From: Dehalococcoidales bacterium
Lineage (GTDB): Bacteria > Chloroflexota > Dehalococcoidia > Dehalococcoidales > UBA2162
Length of the DNA stretch: 5,334 nucleotides
NCBI GenBank assembly: GCA_020343555.1
Contig: CP070800.1
Location: 1,002,882-1,008,215, forward strand
Reading direction: 5' to 3'
Shown here piece after piece: positions 1-4,810 of the stretch; position 1 is the first letter of the stretch, and the number at the start of each line of letters is the position of its first letter. The position numbers and the translations under genes are program-made. A model generated the notes under the pieces. That model saw nothing but the letters and a program-made list of their open reading frames with translations, did not search any database and was not told where the DNA came from.

Positions 1-217
1 GCTTTCTTGACTCGACATCGTTGCGATTTGTGCCGTAGTTGCCGATGAGAGGATAGGTCATTGTAACGATCTGGCCTTTGTACGAGGGGTCGGTGAGGAT
101 TTCCTGGTAGCCGGCCATGCTCGTGTTGAATACTACTTCGCCAGACCGTTCTCCGGTTGCGCCAAAGGAAGTGCCTTTGAAGATAGTGCCGTCTTGCAGT
201 GCTAATCTTGCTTCCAT
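1..217 (-). CDS. carA: Carbamoyl-phosphate synthase small (glutaminase) subunit, N-terminal part, cut by window edge
   Basis: The first 72 residues are visible, starting at ATG 217-215 (minus) and running off the left edge. CarA binds CarB and hydrolyses glutamine to supply ammonia for carbamoyl phosphate, used for pyrimidines and arginine in the cytoplasm. The visible part is the small-subunit N-terminal domain. It begins [13 protein letters not shown] and carries the family hallmarks [19 protein letters not shown] (residues 27-45) and the following [18 protein letters not shown]. The class I glutaminase domain with its catalytic Cys-His-Glu lies outside the window. No clear Shine-Dalgarno site or promoter precedes the ATG. 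Instead the sequence directly upstream codes for an MmgE/PrpD protein on the other strand, so the native carA leader appears to be missing. The family call is near certain; whether the locus is functional is not. Confidence 0.93.
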   Translation of the reverse strand, partial: MEARLALQDGTIFKGTSFGATGERSGEVVFNTSMAGYQEILTDPSYKGQIVTMTYPLIGNYGTNRNDVESRK

Positions 218-637
218 GTTCCAGTTCCAATCGGCGACGCCCAGTTCAGCGTACCTTACTGTGTAGCCGTTGCCCTTGTCAGGGGTAAAATTACTCTTGA
301 AGATTTTACCGATGAGACGATTAAAAGAGAAAATATCCTTGAAGTCGCCCGTAAGGTGACCGGTGAACTTGAAGACTCCTGGACCAAGCACGGCGTATCA
401 CCGGGCAAGCTGGTAATCACGATGAACGACGGCACAGGGTGCTCCGAATACGTTGAAGACTTCCTCGGCAGCGTGGGAAACCCGATGTCCTACGATGACT
501 GCGCCAGGAAATTCCGCGAATGCTCGCCCTTCGCCATCAGCCCTCTTGCTTCAGAAAAGGTCGAGGATATAATCGACCTTATTCGTAACCTTGAAAAGCA
601 GGAAGACGGCACACTACCGATCAAACTAACTGGATAA
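218..637 (+). pseudogene. MmgE/PrpD family protein, C-terminal fragment lacking its 5' two-thirds
   Basis: The plus frame is open from just after a stop at 203-205 to TAA 635-637. From about 218 it reads as an MmgE/PrpD C-terminal part: [20 protein letters not shown], then a DFTDETI segment, a V-x-I-T-M-N-D-G-T strand, GNPMSYDDCARKFREC, and a final helix EKVEDIIDLIRNLE. About 140 of the usual roughly 450 residues remain. The family includes 2-methylcitrate dehydratase (PrpD) and related dehydratases, but the substrate cannot be told from this piece. No start codon with a ribosome binding site precedes the conserved block. A GTG at 356 would only give a 93-residue stub starting mid-domain. The missing front is replaced by the 5' end of carA in opposite orientation, so this is either a genomic rearrangement remnant or an assembly chimera. 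The two lengths of coding sequence otherwise look undamaged. Confidence 0.85.
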
Positions 638-646
638 GAATCATCT

Positions 647-667
647 TCTCCCTTTTATAAAGGGAGA
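647..667. repeat. Perfect 9-bp hairpin after the MmgE/PrpD fragment
   Basis: TCTCCCTTT at 647-655 pairs with AAAGGGAGA at 659-667 across a TAT loop. It begins 9 nt after the MmgE/PrpD stop codon. The following bases are not a T-run, so termination is possible but not clear. The look resembles dispersed palindromes built around CCCTTT/AAAGGG that occur between genes in many anaerobe genomes (recollection of style, not a database match). Confidence 0.6.
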
Positions 668-684
668 TTGAGACGGGTTTGCAA

Positions 685-712
685 TAATCCTCACTTCGTG
701 AAGTGAGGATTA
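685..712. terminator. Long palindromic hairpin, probable bidirectional Rho-independent terminator
   Basis: TAATCCTCACTTC at 685-697 is the reverse complement of GAAGTGAGGATTA at 700-712, giving up to 13 bp of near-perfect palindrome with a minimal loop around 697-700. It is followed by TT-rich sequence on the plus strand. It lies between the MmgE/PrpD fragment and the promoter of the next gene, where a terminator is expected. It could alternatively be a mobile palindromic repeat. Confidence 0.6.
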
Positions 713-770
713 ATTTATTCAAACTGATATAACGAAAAAAACCAATAATCAAATAAGCTGAAAAGCTTTC

Positions 771-800
771 TTGTCATTCCTTCCATACATTAAATATAAT
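771..800 (+). promoter_or_regulatory. Sigma-70-type promoter for the URO-D / selenoprotein unit
   Basis: TTGTCA at 771-776 (5 of 6 to the -35 consensus) and a perfect TATAAT at 795-800 are separated by 18 bp. Transcription would start near 807, giving a leader of about 34 nt before ATG 841. A small AAGCT/AGCTT hairpin with a GAAA loop (755-768) sits just upstream of the -35 and might be an operator, though this is weak. Confidence 0.7.
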
Positions 801-840
801 GATTCTAATTTGACCGACTATCTTAAGGAGATTGATAAGA

Positions 841-2157
841 ATGACCCAAAATATCGATGAGACACAGAAACTGGTAGATGAAATTGAAAAAAGACATGGC
901 AAAACCATTGAAGAAATTGTATCGGAAAGAGAAAAAAGGGTTAGAGACGCCCTGGAACTGAAAGTACCTGACCGGGTACCGGTAACGGTGGGGACTGGGG
1001 CTTTCGCAGCGAAATATGCCGGACTGAAAGCTTCCGCCGAATACTACGACCAGGCAGGATACCGGGAAGCCTGCAAAAAAATGCTGCTGGACTTCGAACC
1101 GGACAACAGCATGTTTTTTGGAGGTGTGTCGGGCACCTTCCTTGAATTGATCGATGAAAAGCAGTACAAGTGGCCCGGTGGCACTCTCCCTGATGATATA
1201 TCCATGCAGTTCGCTGAAGCCGAATACATGAAAGCGGATGAATATGATATCTTTCTTGACGATCCTTCCGATTTCGTTCTTCGGTATTATCTTCCCCGGA
1301 TCTACGGTCTTCTCGCTCCTCTGCCCAAGATCGATCCGTTGAGGAACATGATCTTCGGCAACCTCGGCCTACTCCAGGGACTCGCCGGTACGCTGGTATC
1401 GCCGGAATTCAAGTATATCGGTCAGAAACTCGAAAAGGCGATGAAGGAACAGGAACGGGTGAGAGCGGAATATGCGGACTTTGCCGCCGAGATGGCGAAA
1501 ATCGGTTACCCAGCGCCGGGATTCGGTGGTCGTTCGATCATGTTCACTCCCTTCGATACCATCTCTGACAAGCTGAGAGGTATGAGGGGAATTTTTCTGG
1601 ATATGTACCGGCAGCCGGACAAGCTCCTCGAAGCCTGTGAGAGGGTCAAGCAGTGGTGGAAAGACCAGTGCACGCCAGCCATCCCTGATCCCAGGGGCAA
1701 TCCCAGGCGGGCTGGCATGCCTTTGCACCGGGGTTCGGATGGATTCATGTCCAAAGAACAGTTTGAGAAATTCTACTGGCCTGAATTGAAAGAATGCATT
1801 GAGTTTAATATTTCAATGGGCTATCTGGCAGCTCCTTTCTGGGAAGGCATCTGGGACGAACGGCTTGAATACCTGCTCGATCTACCGAAAGGCAAGGTTG
1901 TCTTCCATTGCGAAAAGACGGATGTCTTCAAGGCGAAGGAAATAATCGGCGACCACATGTGTATCCAGGGTGGCGTACCTCCGACGATTCTCCAGACAGG
2001 TTCGACCCAGGATGTCGAGGAATACTGCAAGAAGCTCATAAAAGAGGTCGGGAAAAACGGCGGTTACATCATGGGTGCCGGCAGTTCAATCGACTACGCC
2101 AAACCGGAAAATATTAAGGCGATGATCGATACCTGCAAAAAGTACGGATGGTATTAG
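841..2157 (+). CDS. URO-D / MtaA-like family protein, probable corrinoid-dependent methyltransferase relative
   Basis: This 438-residue protein has the N-terminal R-V-x-x-A-L-x-x-K-x-PDRVPV signature (residues 33-48) of the uroporphyrinogen decarboxylase superfamily. It is not HemE, because the Arg-rich HemE active-site motif near the N-terminus is absent. It resembles the cobalamin:coenzyme M methyltransferase branch (MtaA, MtbA, CmuA), whose members move methyl groups between a corrinoid protein and a thiol using a zinc site. A candidate metal site is His356-Cys357 (in VVFHCEK). Cys374 lies 17 residues on. The usual third Cys of an apGCGi-type motif appears as Ser415 (GAGSSID). The length exceeds MtaA (about 340) and matches the longer unassigned anaerobic URO-D paralogues. 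I chose ATG 841 because AAGGAG at 825-830 lies 10 nt upstream; the TTG at 832 is only 1 nt from it. It is the first gene of a two-gene unit with its own promoter. The substrate is unknown. Confidence 0.9.
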   Translation: MTQNIDETQKLVDEIEKRHGKTIEEIVSEREKRVRDALELKVPDRVPVTVGTGAFAAKYAGLKASAEYYDQAGYREACKKMLLDFEPDNSMFFGGVSGTFLELIDEKQYKWPGGTLPDDISMQFAEAEYMKADEYDIFLDDPSDFVLRYYLPRIYGLLAPLPKIDPLRNMIFGNLGLLQGLAGTLVSPEFKYIGQKLEKAMKEQERVRAEYADFAAEMAKIGYPAPGFGGRSIMFTPFDTISDKLRGMRGIFLDMYRQPDKLLEACERVKQWWKDQCTPAIPDPRGNPRRAGMPLHRGSDGFMSKEQFEKFYWPELKECIEFNISMGYLAAPFWEGIWDERLEYLLDLPKGKVVFHCEKTDVFKAKEIIGDHMCIQGGVPPTILQTGSTQDVEEYCKKLIKEVGKNGGYIMGAGSSIDYAKPENIKAMIDTCKKYGWY

Positions 2158-2168
2158 AGGAAAGCGAC

Positions 2169-2783
2169 GTGTCGAATCCCAATGAAATCGAGCTGCCGGA
2201 ATTCGATGTCTTTTTCGACTATCTCTGACCGTTCGTCTATAACGCGGCGGTCTGGCTGCAGAATGTAGAAAGGGAGACAGGTGAAGAGCTTCCGGTAAGG
2301 TGGCGGTACTTCTCCCTCGAACAGAATAATCATTCTCCTGATCCGGAAAAGAAGGTCTGGGAAAATAACTCTGCTAGGACAAGAGGGATCGATGCCTTTC
2401 GTGCTGCCGAAGCAGTCAGGAGGCAGGACGTAGACCTGTTCAAGGTATTCCACAAACTGCTGCTGAATGCCGTTCACAAGGAACGCCGTGACATGACAAA
2501 TACTGAAGTCCTGAAAGATATCGCTGAAAAAGCCGGAGCGGATATGAACCGGTTCCTGAATGATTTCAATGACCGTACGATTCTCAACAGGCTAGCCGAA
2601 GACCACTTTTACGCCGTGAACGAACTGAAGGTATTCGGCACACCAACATTCGTGTTCAACGGTAATAATCCCGTTTTCCTGAAGGTTAACCTTTCCGATG
2701 ATGAAAACAGCTATGATCTTTTTAAGGAGTTTCTTCAAATCGCCGAGAACAGGAAGAACGTGCTTGAGATAAAGCGACCGTAA
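2169..2783 (+). CDS. DsbA/FrnE-like thioredoxin-fold selenoprotein (TGA 2226-2228 read as selenocysteine)
   Basis: Read through the single in-frame TGA, this frame encodes 204 residues. Strand FDVFFDYL (12-19) leads to Sec20-Pro-Phe-Val-Tyr, the place of the catalytic Cys-Pro-x-x in DsbA/FrnE-type oxidoreductases. A helix follows, then WRYFSLEQN (45-53), typical of the FrnE-like group. Next come a helical insertion (about 70-150) and the cis-proline loop FGTPTFVF (156-163, Pro159). There is no signal peptide, so it is probably cytoplasmic. No other stop interrupts the frame and the protein contains no cysteine. GTG 2169 is preferred because GAGG at 2157-2160 lies 8 nt upstream; ATG 2148, overlapping the URO-D gene, would add 7 residues but has no clear ribosome binding site. 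ATG 2493, with AAGGAA at 2478-2483, gives only a 96-residue stub without the active site. It is coupled to the URO-D gene by an 11-nt gap. Likely a selenol-dependent redox or transferase enzyme; the partner is unknown. The alternative is a point-mutated pseudogene. Confidence 0.85.
2237..2268 (+). promoter_or_regulatory. Candidate bacterial SECIS element directing selenocysteine insertion
   Basis: Lower stem: C2237-A2241 pairs with T2264-G2268 (5 bp, one wobble). An internal loop follows (2 nt and 4 nt). The upper stem GCGGC 2244-2248 pairs with GCTGC 2255-2259 (one G-U). The apical loop is GGTCTG, 2249-2254. The loop begins 20 nt after the UGA at 2226-2228. In E. coli fdhF the SelB-bound loop contains the same GGUCU, 18 nt after its UGA. 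The hairpin is inside the coding frame, as bacterial SECIS elements are. Its role would be to recruit SelB with selenocysteyl-tRNA. A competing 5-bp stem (GACCG 2227-2231 with CGGTC 2248-2252) overlaps the UGA. No folding energy was calculated. Confidence 0.75.
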
Positions 2784-2816
2784 CACTCTATCAACCGAAT
2801 AAATAATAATTGTTAT

Positions 2817-2845
2817 AGCCCCTGCTTCTGCAGGGGTTTGGCTTT
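2817..2845 (+). terminator. Rho-independent terminator of the URO-D / selenoprotein unit
   Basis: CCCCTGC (2819-2825) pairs with GCAGGGG (2830-2836) around a TTCT loop, with AG/TT flanks that can add pairs and a T-rich tail (TTTGGCTTT). It starts about 35 nt after the TAA at 2781-2783. Its strength and position make it the likely end of the two-gene transcript. Confidence 0.8.
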
Positions 2846-2862
2846 AGTTCTGCGTCAATCTA

Positions 2863-2889
2863 CCATTCCGTACTTGATACGGAATCCAG
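2863..2889. repeat. Palindromic intergenic repeat (ATTCCGTA...TACGGAAT)
   Basis: ATTCCGTA 2865-2872 and TACGGAAT 2878-2885 form a perfect 8-bp stem around CTTGA, followed by CCAG. The pattern of a CATTCC-start and GGAATCCAG-end matches a style of dispersed short palindrome found between genes in many bacteria. Only one copy is in the window, so the repeat status is from recollection of that style. Confidence 0.55.
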
Positions 2890-2938
2890 AAGAATCATCT
2901 ACAGCAACGTTCTTCATATTTAAAGAATTACTATCGAT

Positions 2939-2986
2939 TGTCATTACGAGGAGCGACAACTTTGTTGGGGTGACGTAGAAATCTCT
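2939..2986. repeat. Degenerate intergenic repeat remnant (TGTCATTACGAGGAGCGAC ... GAAATCTC)
   Basis: The segment begins TGTCATTACGAGGAGCGAC and ends GTGACGTAGAAATCTCT. It resembles the widespread intergenic repeat that starts GTCATTGCGAGGAGC and ends near GCAATCTC. The middle has diverged. It carries no reading frame. It is one of several repeat-like blocks in the 2846-3165 gap between convergent genes. Confidence 0.5.
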
Positions 2987-3032
2987 ACAAATCGAAAAAC
3001 TGCCATCCTGAGTTCCGATGTAATCGATTAGC

Positions 3033-3119
3033 TGTCATCCTGAGGACGACGTAGGAGGACGAAGGATCTCCTCTCTTAATCGAATGAGATTCTTCGGTCG
3101 CAAGCTCCCTCAGAATGAC
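3033..3119. repeat. Imperfect inverted repeat, MITE/REP-like element between convergent genes
   Basis: The left arm starts TGTCATCCTGAGGA and ends GACGAAGGATCTCCTC; the right arm starts GAGATTCTTCGGTCG and ends CCTCAGAATGAC at 3119. Each arm is an imperfect reverse complement of the other: TCATCCTGAGG against CCTCAGAATGA, and CGAAGGATCTC against GAGATTCTTCG, with a short AT-rich centre near 3077-3085. A further partial arm, TGCCATCCTGAG, lies at 3001-3012. No transposase is present, so any movement would need one elsewhere. It could also end transcription of the dehydrogenase gene on the minus strand. The rest of 2846-3165 holds no gene that I can see. Confidence 0.7.
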
Positions 3120-3165
3120 CCAGCACTCGATTTTCTAACGAATAACATAACCTTGTTCTTTAAAC

Positions 3166-4197
3166 TTATGGTTTCAAAAGTACCTTCATTCCCCTCCCAG
3201 CAAGAAGGTCATGGTACGCCTTGTTGACTTCCTCGAGAGGTCTGATCGAGATCAGTGGTTCCAGATCGAGTTCGGACAGGAGGTTGACTGACCTCGGAAA
3301 ACAGTATGGTGAGATGAGGGTGCCTTTCACGGTCAGTTCTTTCCCACCCGGATATGAAGAAGGAAAGCTGATGTCCGTACCGGGTGGATAGACCGCCACC
3401 AGGACAACGATCCCACCTCTGCCTGCCAGGTCGCAAGACTGCCTGGCAACGGCAGGTTTCCCACTGGCATCGAAAACCCGGTCGAATCCCCTGCCTTCTC
3501 CGAGGATCACCGCCGCTTTTAGCAGGTCTTCATTCAAAGGATCGATCACGACGGTTGCGCCAAGTTGTCTTGCCAGTTCTCTCCTTGCTTCTACCGGCTC
3601 GGAGACCAGCACTTTAGTCGCTCCGGCTCTCCGGGCAACCTCCAGTATCAGGATCCCTATCGGCCCGGCGCCCAGGATAGCTACCGTATGTCCCGGTTTG
3701 ATCTCAGCCTGGTCGACCGCATGAACGGCCACTGTCAGCGGCTCAAGCACAGCTCCTACTTCCAGGCTTACATTATCAGGGAGTTTATATACTGCATTGG
3801 CGTGGTACAGCGCGTATTCGGCATAAGATCCGGTAGCGGGAATAGGTCTTTCACAGAAGTGCTCCATCATGTTCCGGCAGTAATAGCAGGTGCCGCAGGG
3901 AGTCCGGAAATTCATCGCCACTCTCTGTCCAATCTCGATGTCCTTCACGTTGCTGCCAACGGCAACAACAGTTCCCGACGCCTCGTGTCCGCCGATAAGA
4001 CGGCTGATATCTACGCCTTCGGGAACCTTTCCCCAGAACGATGAACCCGATGTATAGGCAGGATCGATGCTGTGAAGTTCGCTGCCGCATATCCCGCAAT
4101 AAGCTATTTTTACCTTCACCTGATTGGGTGCCGGTTCCGGCGGTTCGGGGATATCCTGCACATTGAATCCACCTTCTGTTCTGACAGCCGCTTTCAT
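3166..4197 (-). CDS. Zinc-dependent medium-chain alcohol/polyol dehydrogenase (sorbitol/threonine dehydrogenase-like)
   Basis: This complete 343-residue cytoplasmic oxidoreductase should interconvert an alcohol or polyol and its carbonyl with NAD. Catalytic zinc ligands are Cys37 (GICGSELH), His71-Glu72 (GGHEASG) and Glu152 (LEPLTVAVHA). The structural zinc lobe has all four cysteines: 101, 104, 107 and 115. The Rossmann nucleotide site is GAGPIG (176-181), and Glu200 at the end of the second strand suggests NAD rather than NADP. Length and motifs match the sorbitol, threonine and butanediol dehydrogenase group. Substrate cannot be told. The start ATG 4197-4195 is firm: a perfect AGGAGGTGA (4213-4205) lies 7 nt upstream. 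It converges with the selenoprotein unit and has a same-strand gene 95 nt upstream, so it may or may not share its transcript. Between them, AACTTATC/GATAGTT (4236-4253) forms a weak bulged palindrome that might be an operator. Confidence 0.95.
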   Translation of the reverse strand: MKAAVRTEGGFNVQDIPEPPEPAPNQVKVKIAYCGICGSELHSIDPAYTSGSSFWGKVPEGVDISRLIGGHEASGTVVAVGSNVKDIEIGQRVAMNFRTPCGTCYYCRNMMEHFCERPIPATGSYAEYALYHANAVYKLPDNVSLEVGAVLEPLTVAVHAVDQAEIKPGHTVAILGAGPIGILILEVARRAGATKVLVSEPVEARRELARQLGATVVIDPLNEDLLKAAVILGEGRGFDRVFDASGKPAVARQSCDLAGRGGIVVLVAVYPPGTDISFPSSYPGGKELTVKGTLISPYCFPRSVNLLSELDLEPLISIRPLEEVNKAYHDLLAGRGMKVLLKP

Positions 4198-4204
4198 TAT
4201 CCGG

Positions 4205-4213
4205 TCACCTCCT
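4205..4213 (-). promoter_or_regulatory. Consensus Shine-Dalgarno site of the zinc dehydrogenase
   Basis: On the minus strand AGGAGGTGA lies 7 nt before ATG 4197, an almost perfect match to the 16S rRNA tail. It is the strongest ribosome binding site in the window, suggesting efficient translation, and it fixes the start. Confidence 0.85.
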
Positions 4214-4292
4214 GAAAACTATGTCTAGTTCCCCTAACTTATCACAGATAGTTAAATAAGTGCTAATAGACGATTTACCAGCATCCATACTT

Positions 4293-4697
4293 TCATTTGC
4301 ACTCTTTTAACAATCTTATTTCATCTTCGGACAAAATATCATCAGGCATACCCTCATATTCATAAAGGAATTCAAGTCTGAAATCTTTTCTTGTGATCCA
4401 CTCCCACCCTTCATCCATCGTGGTTGCCGGGTGTTTATAGATATCATCTGGGGTAACCGTATCGATAATTTTATAAACTCGTCCTTTTGCTTTACCGTTG
4501 TGCCTGATATTCCCGTCATCGGATACCGATGCGATAGTGGGTTTGGTTGAAAAAGCCCGGGCAAGTTTCTCAATCTGTGTAATAGAGCTTCCTTTACTCA
4601 GCTTTTCTAAATTCAAAGGAGATCCATGAAACCAGGTCGACTGATTATTTAATGACATTGCAGATATAATTTTAGTTCTTGAATGATAGTATTTCAA
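4293..4697 (-). CDS. Small protein of uncertain function with ADP-ribosyltransferase-like motifs
   Basis: A protein of 134 residues from TTG 4697, or 121 from ATG 4658, ending in TGA at 4295-4293. I do not recognise the family firmly. What can be seen: WFHGSP (22-27), GSSIT (36-40), an AFSTKP turn (48-53), IRHNGKAKGRVYKI (64-77), HPATTM (89-94) and EWIT (99-102). A near-N-terminal HGS/HGT, a GRVY strand and a late Glu recall Arr- or KptA-type folds that use NAD, but the match is from motif order only. There is no signal peptide or membrane segment. The start is uncertain: neither TTG 4697 nor ATG 4658 has its own Shine-Dalgarno, although a 7-codon leader overlaps the TTG. The region is AT-richer than its neighbours, suggesting transfer. 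It precedes the dehydrogenase on the same strand. No antitoxin-like partner is adjacent. Confidence 0.65.
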   Translation of the reverse strand: MKYYHSRTKIISAMSLNNQSTWFHGSPLNLEKLSKGSSITQIEKLARAFSTKPTIASVSDDGNIRHNGKAKGRVYKIIDTVTPDDIYKHPATTMDEGWEWITRKDFRLEFLYEYEGMPDDILSEDEIRLLKECK

Positions 4698-4717
4698 TAT
4701 GTGAGAAAATAAACCAT
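4694..4717 (-). CDS. Possible 7-codon leader peptide overlapping the start of the small gene
   Basis: On the minus strand ATG 4717-4715 follows GAGG (4730-4727) by 9 nt and reads MVYFLTY before TGA 4696-4694. That stop overlaps the TTG start of the next frame (4697-4695) as TTGA, a geometry typical of translational coupling. It may instead be the remains of the true start of that gene after a small frameshift. The leader lies inside an imperfect inverted repeat (GTGAGAAAA 4701-4709 with TTTTCCTCAC 4723-4732) that could fold over its ribosome binding site. Confidence 0.3.
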   Translation of the reverse strand: MVYFLTY

Positions 4718-4745
4718 TTGTTTTTTCCTCACACTATTAAGTCTA

Positions 4746-4774
4746 TTGACTCCAACCTATTTTTCCATTAGCAT
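4746..4774 (+). promoter_or_regulatory. Possible promoter for the metallo-beta-lactamase-fold gene
   Basis: TTGACT (4746-4751, 5 of 6) and TAGCAT (4769-4774, 4 of 6) are 17 bp apart in the divergent gap before ATG 4811. The -10 is weak, so this is a candidate only. Confidence 0.4.
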
Positions 4775-4810
4775 ACGTATCATCTTAACTTTCCGCAGAG
4801 GGTAGAAAGC

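Larger units (their letters stand above)
638..840. other. Intergenic region: hairpins then promoter
   Basis: Holds the two hairpins at 647-667 and 685-712, the promoter at 771-800 and the AAGGAG ribosome binding site at 825-830. No further gene is visible. Confidence 0.7.
2784..3165. other. Convergent intergenic region rich in palindromic repeats, no gene seen
   Basis: Between the selenoprotein and the zinc dehydrogenase, which face each other, lie a terminator (2817-2845) and repeat blocks at 2863-2889, 2939-2986, 3001-3012 and 3033-3119. No coding potential or RNA gene is recognisable in it. Confidence 0.75.

Noticed and set aside
356..637. GTG 356 as a true start of a 93-residue protein
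   Set aside because: Conserved MmgE/PrpD sequence extends upstream of it to about 218, so it is an internal codon of a truncated gene.
832..840. TTG at 832 as the start of the URO-D gene
   Set aside because: It lies 1 nt after the AAGGAG site, too close to be used. ATG 841 has a 10-nt spacing.
2226..2228. TGA as a nonsense mutation or as Trp under an altered code
   Set aside because: It sits exactly at the catalytic Cys position with a SECIS-like hairpin after it and no other lesion, which does not fit random decay. TGA ends another gene at 4293-4295 and Trp is encoded by TGG throughout, so recoding to Trp is unlikely. A point mutation is not fully excluded.
2154..2477. 107-residue open frame on the minus strand
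   Set aside because: It is the shadow of the 5' half of the DsbA-like selenoprotein. The plus frame has clear family motifs and the minus frame has none.
2493..2783. Stand-alone 96-residue gene starting at ATG 2493 with AAGGAA upstream
   Set aside because: It begins mid-domain, lacks the active site, and the same frame continues upstream through a conserved first half. It is the product of stopping at the selenocysteine TGA.
2939..3119. CRISPR array or tRNA-like RNA in the repeat region
   Set aside because: The repeats are of different types, not evenly spaced, and no spacer pattern or cloverleaf can be drawn.
3384..4044. Plus-strand open frames opposite the zinc dehydrogenase
   Set aside because: The minus strand carries all zinc and NAD motifs of the dehydrogenase; the plus frames show no recognisable family.
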